Translations under genes and position numbers: made by a program
NCBI GenBank assembly: GCA_021292105.1
Contig: CM037870.1
Coordinates: 9,149,558-9,213,557, forward strand
Reading direction: 5' to 3'
Source of the DNA: Anadara kagoshimensis
Taxonomy: Eukaryota; Mollusca; Bivalvia; Arcoida; Arcidae
DNA length: 64,000 bases
Part shown: one piece after another, positions 1-11,455 of the stretch
Layout of the letters: every line of letters starts with the position of its first letter
How positions within the stretch are numbered: position 1 is the stretch's first letter
Notes under the pieces: model-generated
Told to the model about the DNA's origin: nothing
What the model saw: only the letters and a program-made list of their open reading frames with translations
Databases searched by the model: none

Positions 1-342
1 ATCATTTTACGTGAGAACCTCAACAAAAATTGATTACGTCATTTTCAGCAGGCACGGATGGTGACATGAAAACTTAACCTTTTGTGTAATTTTATGTTTA
101 TTAATCATGTTTTATGTTGCAAATGTGTGAGAAAAAGAACCCTACACCGGTAACAGGGTAAGACAGAGAAATCTCTGTCTTAACTCCTTAACCCCCGCTT
201 TGTGGCTTTTTACAAAACCAGTACCTGATTTTCAAAGCAATTTTTCAGGCATTTAGACTAAAAGTTGTAAATACCAACCCATATATATTTAGTATCCCTA
301 TATACCATACTTCACTTATAGGTGCATAAAATCTAAATATCA

Positions 343-1154
343 GTTACCATGGCAACGTAACCATCGATTTTACCAAGAAAATGAGTAATATTTTGCACAT
401 TTTTGCAATTGTTTCAATAAATTGCTTATATCCTAATTTTGACACATTAGAAAAATATTTATTCGAGTCCATATTAAATTTAAATATTACGCAAAGATGC
501 TGTATAAAAACAATATCCAATTTTTCATGATTTCCCAAAAAATAAAAGCAGCAAATTTTGTGTATTTTCAGCCAAATACTGAAAACAAACACTATATATT
601 TGTGCTAAATTTATATTTGAACAACCAAATTGATCGCAGTTTTTTTTTTTTTTGATGATAGAGTTTCATGTATAGAAGTAAAACCATAAATATATTTTTA
701 CCTGATTATACTAAATAAGAATAAAAAATATTTCGACAAATATCGGTTACCATGGCAACAGAAACCGGAAATTCCTAAAAAACACAAAAAGCGGGAATTT
801 TGTTAAAAACTTGAAACATTTCGCCTATTTATATACCAGCAAGTGAAAAATATGCTGAATTTTCATAAATAAAATCAGTTTCAATCATCTAATAACAATT
901 TATACGACGTATAGTCTTTAAATTGTTAAAATATGACAAATTTCACTTAAAATAGGCATGCTTAATTCTCAACAAAAACATCCATATTATGTAAGTTACA
1001 ATGTTGATCTAGAACGTACATGTAGGGTTCTACATGTACTTTCAACAATTTAAAACGGAATGGTCACCATTATATACTGTAAACACTTATATGATGATTT
1101 TTCCTGATTTAAATTTTGTCATAAATTTAATCAAATATCCGTTACCATGGCAAC
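343..1154. repeat. Three diverged ~400-bp units, each with an RFX X-box palindrome
   Basis: GTTACCATGGCAAC occurs identically at 343-356, 746-759 and 1141-1154 (spacings 403 and 395), each preceded by ATATC and AT-rich sequence that is loosely alike between copies. The 14-mer fits the palindromic X-box bound by RFX-family factors. The flanks are much more diverged than the palindrome. Whether it is bound is unknown. Confidence 0.55.
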
Positions 1155-1326
1155 GGAAACTTCGAAAACCTGAGAAACATAAGTAAAAGTAGTATAAATT
1201 TGCTATCCTCGCATTTTTCAGATGGTAGAGTATAGGTTCTGTCGAATTTTATTAGTATTAATGATATTTATAATAAGAGGGAACTGGTTTTAAAATTGTC
1301 TCATTTTCGCTAGAATTAGGACTTAA

Positions 1327-1329
<3 letters not shown>

Positions 1330-1386
<57 letters not shown>

Positions 1387-1402
1387 GATTGATTGATTGA
1401 TG

Positions 1403-1444
<42 letters not shown>
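1330..1444. repeat. (TGAT)n microsatellite
   Basis: About 27 near-perfect TGAT units with two one-unit interruptions. On the other strand it reads as a run of Asn-Gln-Ser-Ile codons, which is a by-product of the repeat and not a protein. Confidence 0.95.
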
Positions 1445-1596
1445 AGGGTTTTACCTTCAAGCCAAGTATATTTCATTGATGAAGCGACAGTGCGAACAGT
1501 GCAATCTGCTAGGTTCTTTATCATGACATGGTCATCGTCCCCCCCCCCCCCGAACCTGTGGTTTATGGAAAATAAAGTCACTATTGGTCAAGTAGT

Positions 1597-1674
1597 GGTC
1601 GGACCCAGTCAGTATTCGGACCCCAACTTCCCATATACACACTAGTACTCTACCGACTAAGCTACAGTAGTGGT
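1597..1674 (-). mobile_element. tRNA-derived SINE head fragment
   Basis: The minus strand shows a box-A-like TAGCTTAGTCGGTAGAGTAC and a degraded box B (GGGTCCGAATACTG), starting CCACTACTGTAGC. No SINE body follows, so it is a fragment or a separate young insertion. Confidence 0.55.
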
Positions 1675-1947
1675 GAAAAATTGTGTGTAAAACGTGTACT
1701 TTTGTAATATTCAAAAATAAAATGCGCACATAAAAATAACAGAAATATTTGCAGTTAATAATGAAATAAAAAGTTTTGATGAAACAGAATACATGAAACA
1801 CATTGCTACAGCTGGTTTTGTCCGATTTCTTTATTGGGAAAAAGTTTAGATAGCTATTTGAAAATTCTATTGGAATGCCATTCTACTAGTAATTAAATTT
1901 ACCGAATCTTGACGAAATAACGGTTATGTAGCAGCCTATTTTCAGTC

Positions 1948-2280
1948 TAATGAGTTGAGTATGGTGTTTAACGTCCCAGTCAAAATATTTCACTTATATC
2001 GACACCTCGCCAGCTATAGACGAAGTTGCAAAAATTTTGCCTGTACGTTGCGCTGAAGGCATTGTACAGCGGGGTTCTTTAGCGTGCCAAGCCCACCGTG
2101 ACACGGGACCTCGTTTATTTTAAGTTCCCATCCAAAAGAACCGTGATTTCATTTTGTAATTGCGGTGCTTGGCCAAAAAAAACAGTCATTACCTTTGGTC
2201 AGACCCGTCCGGGGATCGAACTTACGGGGCCTCCCACTTACGAAGCAAGCACTCTAGCAACTGAGCTACCGCAGTGGTTA
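1948..2280 (-). mobile_element. tRNA-derived SINE, near full length
   Basis: Read on the minus strand it starts CCACTGCGGTAGCTCAGTTG (box A) with box B AAGTTCGATCCCCGG, continues through a GC-richer body, and ends with the mollusc-type tail ATATAAGTGAAATATTTTGA then CTGGGACGTTAAACACCAT. Both Pol III promoter boxes are present. The tRNA part folds as a tRNA only loosely, so it is not called as a tRNA gene. Confidence 0.8.
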
Positions 2281-2299
2281 ATTTTTAGACTAGGCCGGG

Positions 2300-5130
2300 T
2301 AATAGAGAATAAGTGAACACTATTTACCATTTGTATTTGACGACAAATTGAAGGTGCATTAGGAGCACAAGTGACACAGTGATCTTTCAAGAGAGAATCA
2401 TCTATCGCGCCTGACATATACAGCACATTGCAAGTCGTCACCCTAGGTTTGAATTGCAACTGAGACAAATCCTAGTTTTCCAGGTCATGCACTGGCCATA
2501 AATCGGTTGTTTGTGAGAACACTTTTTTCTCCAGTATCCACCGCTCTGATTATATAGAATCAAGACTGAAATATATGTCGAAAAATACCCGTTACATTTC
2601 AAATGGAACTTAGCAAATATTTGAAAAGTGGTTGATTCCATCGGGACTGGAGATCACTGGAAAAAAACCCAGGACAAATATTCTGACAATGTTTTTTGTA
2701 TGATTGTCAATGATTGTTGATAGTTAATAAGAGCGGACTACCGATCCATCAAGCAATAGTACAAGGCACCACCATTAACTTTACAAATTATATCAAGCTA
2801 TAAAACGATGACTACAGGGAATGTTCATTCTTCTCACGCACCATCAGGGAACTGAACTATAGAACTCTTTATCAACAAACAATTGTGGTCTTCAAAATTC
2901 AGGCATTTCAGATGTTAATCCTTGTGTTCCTAGTACACGACAGTAGACAGTATTCAGTCAGCTGTACAATATTACATGTATATTGTGATCAATATTAGAC
3001 AGAAACAACACTGAGAAACTTATTTGCATTTCATACGCCAAAACTGGTTACTATACACTCAAAATATATGCGATCTTTGTAACAGATTGTCAATACACAC
3101 TTCTATACTACTGGTTTACTCATTTGTGTCATATTGTCTCACTTACATCGATGTATCACCTGCTATATTCCTCTACTTTCAAAACATTTATGGAAGTTTT
3201 TTTCCTTACTGTGGAATAAGACTTCATTATTGTGTCCCAATCTAAAGAATAAAGCCAATTCTAGCTCTGCACTTTTACTTACCGTAGCAGCATGAGAGAG
3301 AGGAGAGAGAGAGAGATTTTATATCAAGGTGGTTATTTCTTTCTGGTATGGTGGAGAAAACCGAAGCACATAGCCCTGGAAACCACTTGTGAACTGACGG
3401 ACTTTCTCATGCAGTTCTGTGTGAGTGCAGTTCTATTCAAGGTACTGGACTTCCAGATGAAGTAGAAGGAACAATTTAATAAGCTTCAATCTTCCAAGAA
3501 GGATTTTTAAAAATATATATTACAATACTGGATATGTTGTGGAACTTTAAAAGCACAATTTTTTTACTTTATTGACAGCAAAAAGCGTACCATCATCATC
3601 ATGAATAAGTGTAATACAATGCAATCTTTGCACAAAAAAATAATAAAATTCAAAACAAATCTGATGCATACGGTCTTTGTAACTGAATTTCTTTAGAAAC
3701 CCATCATTTTTTGTAATGTTTTATAGTTTGAATAATTGATTATTATTTTTATTTCTCCGTTAGCTTTTAGCAGGAGTTATTGATCAGTAACTTATTTGTT
3801 TTGAACTGAATCGTTCGTAGAATTGTACCTCACAGATATTGTTTTTGAACTTTAATATTGCACTTCACGTATATTTCTCGACTCTGTTTATAAAAAAAGT
3901 GTGCCGAGACCAGCAATCATTTCGCAGTCATATTTAATTAGATTATTTACATTATACTTACACTCATGATGAATACAATATATATATATTTAAATTTAAA
4001 AAATAGCTGATCTAAATATAATAAACCCGATGCAAGCCCGCGCCGGGCCCCTATATTTTTAGATACACTGTACGGACGTAGTAGAAGACAGTTCTTAGAC
4101 GTGATAAAGTTTGTGCGCAGGACGTGTAGAGTACGTAAATCTATGTCAAGAGTTCGAATGATAAAAGTTTTTAAGAAATAGATATGTAGCATATTTTAAC
4201 ACAAATCTTCCAAACTCACTCAATATTTTTGTATATAGGGGCCTACTGATAAATATAGCTTACAGAAACAAAAACAGCAATGACCCATGACGTTTACTTC
4301 TTTTCTGTTTACACAGACCTGCCTGTCGATGCAAAACGTGTGAATGAACTGACAAGATCTTTTTTAGTCAACCATGTATAAAAAACATAAATTCTTAGAA
4401 GCGCCAACTTTAATATCTAATATTTGATTGTGAAAATAAAAAAGTATTCGAAATTGAAAAATAGATTTTGAAAAGTCCCCGTAAACATCGATACAAAACA
4501 TCGATCGAGTTGCACTTGTAGATGTTGACATGTAAAAATGGGTTGAAAGTTTCACATCGGATGCACCTGTTGAAGATTTCGAATCGTTAAATTCATATCA
4601 TGTCTAGAATATAAGTATTTTATATGTGTATAAACCGGAGGAAAAAAGCTTTCTAACGGCATAGATTTTGTGAATTATATAGTGACTGTTGTAGAATTTT
4701 AAATGCTTCAAACTCGACATTGTGTAAAAATAAAAAAGAATACACGTTTTTCGCGGATGAAGGTAAAAACGTCAAAGTGAAACGTTATGAACACAAAAAG
4801 TGGTAATTGTTCAGTGTGATAAATTTATACTATTTATGTCTCTATAACTGATTTCTTTACATAAAACAAACAACATTTTCCTGCTTTTTATAAAAATCTG
4901 ATTTGTAACGAAATTGATAAACTATTTCAAAAGTTTGAACGAGTTCCTTTTTCTCTAGAAAAAACGGAGGAAAATCAACTCAAAATTTTAATCACGTAAA
5001 AAATAAAACCGTTCCATAAATTTCAAGTAAAAAATTCGAACTAAAGTATTCTTTCTATCAAAAAACCTGAAGAACAATATTTGTAGGTAATGTTCTGTAG
5101 TTTCCTATGATACCAAGTTTATGTCGATCC
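2300..5130. other. Non-genic stretch
   Basis: AT-rich sequence without an exon I can support. It contains a short GA-rich tract at 3296-3316 and, at about 3345-3412, a GGAGAAAACCG...GGAAACCACTTG segment that resembles a dispersed mollusc repeat. Open frames here are short and have no protein character. Confidence 0.6.
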
Positions 5131-5652
5131 GTCAAAATTAACGATTTTTACATCAAAATATGTACGACACACTGCCTGAAAATCCGGTTGGCGCTCTATG
5201 GCGCTTACGGGGGTTAAGGGGTTAACCTGTTACCGGTGTAAGATTTTATTATTCTCGTACCTCGGACAGAAAAATCTCACTTGCAAACCAGTGCTAGATT
5301 TTTCTGTCTTGTCCAGTTTGTCTGGTACTGCCTCACGCGACAATTGAACAATCAGGATGACGTATCCGATCATTGTGCATGACGTCATTAAAAAAAGGAT
5401 TTATTTTTCAAATTATATGTTTTATTTTATTTTATTCAAAAAAATTTATTGTCAGAGTTGTTTCATATTTGCTTTGAATACAAAATCGTTGATATTTTAA
5501 AATTTTGAAGAGTTGTCGATGGGATTATTTTCAAAGGGCGGATTTGTACCATACATTAGGTGTATAAAAGGAATGCAAGAGGCCCCATGAGGGTATGTGT
5601 TTTGCCTTGTACGTATCAGTTATAAACACTTTAATGGTACGAGAAATAGCAT

Positions 5653-5823
5653 CTGTCACCTGTTTGTGACCGATACGAGTCGATCTCAGTCTCGGGTGAT
5701 GTGATGTAACAAATCCCAATCTCGGCAAAGCCTCGATTGGGATATGTTACATCGGGGGGGGGGGGGGGGGGGCACATCACCCTCGACTGAGATCATCCGG
5801 TATCGGTCACAAACAGGTGACAG
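5653..5823. mobile_element. 171-bp MITE with ~50-bp terminal inverted repeats
   Basis: CTGTCACCTGTTTGTGACCG at the left end is inverted at the right end (CGGTCACAAACAGGTGACAG); pairing continues for about 50 bp per arm with few mismatches. The centre has a second palindrome (AATCCCAATC / GATTGGGAT) and a run of about 20 G at 5754-5772. The near-perfect arms suggest a fairly recent copy. No clear target-site duplication is visible. Confidence 0.8.
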
Positions 5824-6024
5824 ATTCTATTAATAATTTACACATCATACTGTCTTATTATAAATTTCTGAATTTTATGAATGAAATATTCAAAAATTTC
5901 TAATATGACAGAAATATAGAAAATTCAAAAATTTTTAATATGACAATACTCATAATTCCATGTTCTATACATTGTTAATTATGATTTTCATTCGTAGTGC
6001 GTGTAGTTACATGCAGCTAAACAT

Positions 6025-6075
6025 GAGGCGCTACACGTTTCCGGAGCACCAAGCCCCTTTTCCCTGGTGGATGTT
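6025..6075 (+). mobile_element. Possible old copy of the YIDD-RT element 3' tail
   Basis: CAGCTAAACATGAGG, TTCCGGAGCACC and CCCTGGTGGA follow in the same order and spacing as in the well-preserved tails at 32540 and 37125. It is the most diverged member in the window. Confidence 0.4.
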
Positions 6076-6149
6076 CATGACTTTGTTGTACTTTTGTTTT
6101 TCAGTCTGTTTCAATCGGTTCTAATTGTAAGCGTTCTCTGTAGCGACCA

Positions 6150-6385
6150 CGGTTAATGCCTACTCTTTTTCGAACTCTATACAGAGGTGTCTTTAGCGTC
6201 AACTGCGGCACGGGACCTCTGTTTTGAATCTCATTCGAAAGACTATTGAGAACTTTGTACAATTCTAGTATTGGCAGGAGATGAAAATCTAAGAAAATTT
6301 CCAAGTCCTGAGTAAGATTCAAACCCACAACCCGTGACTTTGAAAGCCAGTGACAGTACCACTCGGTACCGTCCGTCCTGAATTT
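6150..6385 (-). mobile_element. tRNA-SINE-like repeat
   Basis: The minus strand begins with a tRNA-like head (GTACTGTCACTGGC, then GGGTTTGAATC as box B) and a body containing TCGAATGAGATTC and GGTCCCGTGCC. Sequence near 44935-45085 shares the body (AACTCTACAGAGG, GAAAGACTA). Confidence 0.5.
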
Positions 6386-7002
6386 CGAATAAGTTCTCAT
6401 TCACTATGTTTTTTTAAAATTGTTCGGTATGATAGAAAGTACGACTAAATCAACATCTCCAATAAAACAGAAGATTGTACGATCGTGAAATACGTATATA
6501 CCGGGTTTAACCGTCTTTGGTCCATTTGTGCTATATCGTTGTTTGTCGAGAAAAGTCGACATGGCACAAATATTCATCACGATTTTCTAAAACTTTACTT
6601 TTTGTAATACCGTGAATGCTTTCGATTATTTATAATATTGAATATCGACAAGTAGACCAATACGCTTTACTAGTACACAATACCTACCATATAAATTATC
6701 AGTAACCAATGAATCACTTATGTCAGCAACAAATAGAGCATTATAACACAGTTAACGTTAATACACAACCTATCCCCGCTCATTTATCACCAATTGATCG
6801 CTTAAGTCATCGACAAATGGGTCATTATCAGATTTCACTGTAAAACGAGAAATATCGAAGCTTTAAAATAAACCCGATTTTTTAAGTAAAATAACTTTGT
6901 ATATTTACAATAAAGAAGTCCATTGGCATGATATAAACACATAACATTTTTAAAAAATCTTTCTTTAGATATTAGCGTCTTTTTAATTGAGCTATGTACG
7001 AC

Positions 7003-9750
7003 TTTTTAGCTCACCTGAGCCAAAGGCTCAGATGAGCTATTGCAATCTATCACCGTCCGTCGTCCGTCGTGCGTCGTGCGTCGTGCGTCGTCCGTCGTGT
7101 GTAAACTTTACATTTTAATCTTCTCCTCCAAAACTACTTGGCCATATTTGATGAAACTTAGTGATTATCATGCCTGGGTAACAGCCTTTCAAAATTGTGT
7201 TCGAGGTTTGGCCACGCCCAACAAGATGGCCGCTGTTACTAAAAATAGCAAAAAGAAAAAATCTTCTTCTCTGAAACCAAAAGGTGCAGACAAATTTTGA
7301 TTGGATATTTGGATTCAGCATACCTGGGAACATTAAAATTGTGTTTTTCATGAAAATTAGACAAAAAATAGGTTACGCGTTTTTTGCGTAAAATTACGTA
7401 ATTTTTAAAATGAGACATTTATTGTTATAACTTCATAACGGCTGAAGATAATTGTATGGAGTTTTCACTGTTGATCTTGTCTTGCAATTTTCTTCCAATT
7501 GATGTCAAGGTCGAAGGTCAAGGTCATGTCCCAGTTTTTGACCTTTGATAAAAAATGCTATTTTTTTAACATTTCTTGTAATAATGGCGCAGGATTTTCA
7601 GTTATTTGTAGGTATTGACATGACGATCATTTTGATACATAGATCAGGGTCATGGGTTCAAAGGTCAAGGTCACAGATGTCCAAGAATACCAAAATAGTT
7701 AATTATCTGCAAAACTATGAATTTTTTGTATAGGCATGTATATCAGAATATTGTAGGTAATGGCACAATGGTCATTTTGATATATAAATAAAGGTCATGG
7801 GTTCAAAGGTCAATGTAAGAGATGTAAACAAGTACTGAAATGGTTAATTATCTCAAAAACTATAAACTTTTTGTATAGTCATGTATATTGGAATATTGTA
7901 GGTATTGGCCTAACGATCATTTTGATATATGAATGAAGGTCATAGGTTCAAAGGTCAAGGTCATAGACGCGAAAAAATACTTAATTGGATAATTATCTCA
8001 AAAACTATAAACTTTTTGTATAGACATGTATATTGGAATATTATAGGTATTGGCCTAACGATCATTTTGATATATGAATGAAGGTCATAGGTTCAAAGGT
8101 CAAGGTCATAGCTGTGAACGAATATTTAAATGGTTAATTATCTCAAAAACTATAAACTTTTTGCATAGGCATGTATATTAGAATATTGTAGGCATTTGCA
8201 CAACAATCATTTTGATATATGAATGAAGTTCATAGGTTCAAAGGTCAAGGTCATAGATGCAAACTAATACTTAAATGGTTAATTATCTCAGAAATTATAA
8301 ACTTTTTGTATAGGCATGTATATTAGAATATTGTAGGTATTGGCCTATCGATCATTTTGATATATGAATGAAGGTCATAGGTTCAAAGGTCAAGGTCATA
8401 GATGCAAATGAATACTTAAATGGTTAATTATCTCAAAAACTATAAACTTTTTGTATAGGCATGTATATTGGAATAAGGTATGTATTGGCCTAACGATCAT
8501 TTTGATATATGAATGAAGGTCATAGGTTCAAAGGTCAAGGTCATAGATGCAAATGAATACTTAAATTGTTAATTATCTCAAAAACTATAAACTTTTTGTA
8601 TAGGCATGTATATTAGAATATTGTAGGCATTTGCACAACGATCATTTTGATATATGAATGAAGTTCATAGGTTCAAAGGTCAAGGTCATAGATGCAAACT
8701 AATACTTAAATGGTTAATTATCTCAGAAATTATAAACTTTTTGTATAGGCATGTATATTAGAATATTGTAGGTATTGGCCTATCGATCATTTTGATATAT
8801 GAATGAAGGTCATAGGTTCAAAGGTCAAGGTCATAGATGCAAATGAATACTTAAATGGTTAATTATCTCAAAAACTATAAACTTTTTGTATAGGCATGTA
8901 TATTGGAATAAGGTATGTATTGGCCTAACGATCATTTTGATATATGAATGAAGGTCATAGGTTCAAAGGTCAAGGTCATAGATGCAAATGAATACTTAAA
9001 TTGTTAATTATCTCAAAAACTATCAACTTTTTGTATAGGCATGTATATTAGAATATTGTAGGCATTTGCACAACGATCATTTTGATATATGAATGAAGTT
9101 CATAGGTTCAAAGGTCAAGGTCATAGATGCAAACTAATACTTAAATGGTTAATTATCTCAGAAATTATAAACTTTTTGTATAGGCATGTATATTAGAATA
9201 TTGTAGGTATTGGCCTATCAATCATTTTGATATATGAATGAAGGTCATAGGTTCAAAGGTCAAGGTCATGGATGCAAATGAATACTTAAATGGTTAATTA
9301 TCTCAAAAACTATACACTTTTTGTATAGGCATGTATATTGGAATAAGGTATGTATTGGCCTATCGATCATTTTGATATATGAATGAAGGTCATAGGTTCA
9401 AAGGTCAAGGTCATAGACGCGAACGAATACTTAAATTGTTAATTATCTCAAAAACTATAAACTTTTTGTATAGGCATGTATATTGGAATATTGTAGGCAT
9501 TTGCACAACAATCATTTTGATATATGAATGAAGGTCATAGGTTCAAAGGTCAAGGTCATAGATTTAAACGAATACTTAAATGGTTAATTATCTCAAAAAC
9601 TAATGCCTATTGGCCTAATGCACATTTTAATATACAGATGTATTTGGCCCTTACTGCTAAACATTTTGATATTCTCTTTTATTAATGTCATTGACCATTG
9701 ATATGTACTCTTCCTCAGGTGAGCGTTAAAGCCCATGGGCCTCTTGTTTG
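7003..9750. mobile_element. Repeat element with satellite core and GCTCACCTGAG ends
   Basis: The left end has AGCTCACCTGAGCC followed by its own inverted echo (GGCTCAGATGAGCT) and a CGTCCGTCGTGCGTCG run. The right end has CTCAGGTGAGC, the exact inverse of the left GCTCACCTGAG, then a short palindrome GCCCATGGGC and CTCTTG. From memory this architecture recurs in bivalve genomes. It carries no protein. The palindrome close to the 3' end recalls Helitron-type termini, but the inverted ends also fit a DNA transposon; the class is left open. Confidence 0.65.
7490..9603. repeat. 145-bp satellite array in a 435-bp higher-order repeat
   Basis: The motif GAATGAAGGTCATAGG recurs at 7931, 8076, 8221, 8366, 8511, 8656, 8801, 8946, 9091, 9236, 9381 and 9526, exactly 145 bp apart, with weaker copies at about 7496, 7641 and 7786. 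Every third monomer (8221, 8656, 9091) has the variant GAATGAAGTTCATAGG, preceded by GGCATTTGCACAAC, giving an exact 435-bp period. Each monomer contains AGGTTCAAAGGTCA and TCAAGGTCA, which are nuclear-receptor-type half-sites. Early copies are the most diverged, so amplification seems to have spread from the right. Confidence 0.95.
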
Positions 9751-9754
9751 AAAT

Positions 9755-11300
9755 GCCTTACCCCACGAAGATTAACTTGATCAATTAGAGTCCGATGAAA
9801 TAACACTGGTATATAATAAAGAAACATTTATGATATGTTTTATATATAGTAAATATTTCTCTTAACTGATTTAAAAAATAAAACAATAATAATTCGTACG
9901 TCTTTTTGTCTAAAATGAGCCACATAACAAGGATAAATTAGACAAGAGTTGAAGCAAATTTGATGTGTGAAAAAAATGGATCGCATCCGACTCGGATCAG
10001 ATTCTAACGAGGGAAATTTTGTCAGTTCGCTTGCCGAAAATCGGTTTGGTTTCCTAAGGACACTCGGGTTTTCTCCGCCATCCAAGAACGTACAACCTCG
10101 ATATAAATGAGTCTTTACGGGAAACAAAACACCAATACTCCACTCCACTACAACGATACTTCCGCTCTTTTTGGAAGCTCTTTAAGCTAAATTTTACGTA
10201 CTATGAAAGGCAGTTATCAATATATACATGTAGTGTTATACTTCAAAAGTAGATTCTCTAACAATAGATGGATTTATGTAACACTAACATAAAAACACCA
10301 CCAACAACAATTCTACAAATTGACGTCTTAACAGCTCAAAAGAGAACAGAAAACACTAAGCAAGCAACCATGTGAGATAAAACGGGATGTACCATAATTT
10401 TCGAGCAGTGCATGCATATATTTCTCAATCCGGTTGACATTTGTTTACCATGAGTCTCCTGTGCAGAGCAGGCTGTGCGTAGGGAGCAATTTACACTGAA
10501 AAACAAAAATCTAATCAAGAGAGAAAAGAAAGAAACGTGTATCGCCCTAAACAGCTTTGTTGAATTTTCACACATGCGAATATGTTACATGTGATTTCTT
10601 TCTTTTAAGTCTAAAAGTTTTTTTTTTAATTTTGAACGAACATAAAAATGTCGGGTGACATAAAAATGTTCCCCGGCATTTTACGTCAAAGAACATACAT
10701 TTTTAACACCAGTAGAAATTGTAAAATGGGTTTTAAAGAAGTGTGAAGGTTCTGTCAGTTTTTTCTCAGATTAACGACTATATCCACATATATATATCTT
10801 TTTAAACATTTCTTGTTCAGTGTCTACAGACATTATTTACTATTTCTTTTATACAAAAATGTTTGATATGTGCCTTTATATATCCTTTTAAAGTATTGTT
10901 AAAATTGATTTTTATAAAAAAGTTTTATGAAAAACTTAGATTTTAAAGATGATATGAAAATAATAGGTATTTTAAAACATTTACCTGTACTGAGCTTGAA
11001 AATGACTTTGACTTTTAAAGTTAAGTCATGAACTATCTTGTTTATGCTGGAAGCCTAAATCGAATACACTAAAAAATAAATAATGCACAATGCATTTTTT
11101 TCGGATACGTTCACTCTTCTTGCATAACTAATGAGTTTAAATTTTAAAAAACACATTTAAAATGTAGTTTAACGCTATTTTTATTTAAACATTGACTAAC
11201 AGGTTTATAGATGTCGAGTTTTTTACTACCGTTTACTGGGTGAACTAAATAAATATGTTCTTATATAAATATTCAAGGCAACTTCTCCGAAACCGGATAC
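9755..11300. other. Intergenic region upstream of the innexin gene
   Basis: No exon is supported. On the minus strand 9985-10090 contains GGAGAAAACCCGAGTGTCC and GGAAACCAAACCG, resembling a dispersed mollusc repeat. The rest is AT-rich, with T and A runs. Confidence 0.55.
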
Positions 11301-11306
11301 AAGTCC

Positions 11307-11315
11307 TATAAATAG
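11307..11315 (+). promoter_or_regulatory. TATA box of the innexin gene
   Basis: TATAAATAG lies about 149 bases before the chosen ATG (11456), which leaves room for a 5' UTR of about 120 bases. It fits the metazoan TATA consensus. No transcription start can be read directly. Confidence 0.5.
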
Positions 11316-11455
11316 AGCCACGGTATAGTTTGGGGATTTCAGAAGTGTTTTGCGTATTATTACTTCATTTTAAAAAAAAAGAATTAGTTCATATATACAA
11401 GGAGAGTGGAGTTGACAGAAACTGTAAGTTTCCTGGTAATATTCCATCGAGTACA

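Larger units (their letters stand above)
143..5240. mobile_element. Candidate 5.1-kb element bounded by inverted repeats
   Basis: TACACCGGTAACAGG at 143-157 is matched exactly in inverse orientation at 5226-5240, and just inside it CCTTAACCCCCG (186-197) is matched inversely at 5208-5219. The left end has a 22-bp palindrome (171-ish, AGACAGAG/CTCTGTCT) between the two matches that the right end lacks. Inside are three X-box repeats, a TGAT microsatellite and a tRNA-SINE, but no recognisable transposase. It may be a non-autonomous DNA transposon, or two separate short copies of a small inverted-repeat element that happen to face each other. Confidence 0.4.

Noticed and set aside
1258-1581. Minus-strand frame with a long NQSI repeat
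   Set aside because: It is only the translation of the TGAT microsatellite.
7490-9603. CRISPR-like array
   Set aside because: Monomers are contiguous 145-bp repeats without unique spacers, and the sequence is eukaryotic.
9840-10148. Minus-strand 102-codon frame before the innexin gene
   Set aside because: Overlaps a dispersed-repeat segment and shows no domain or splice structure.
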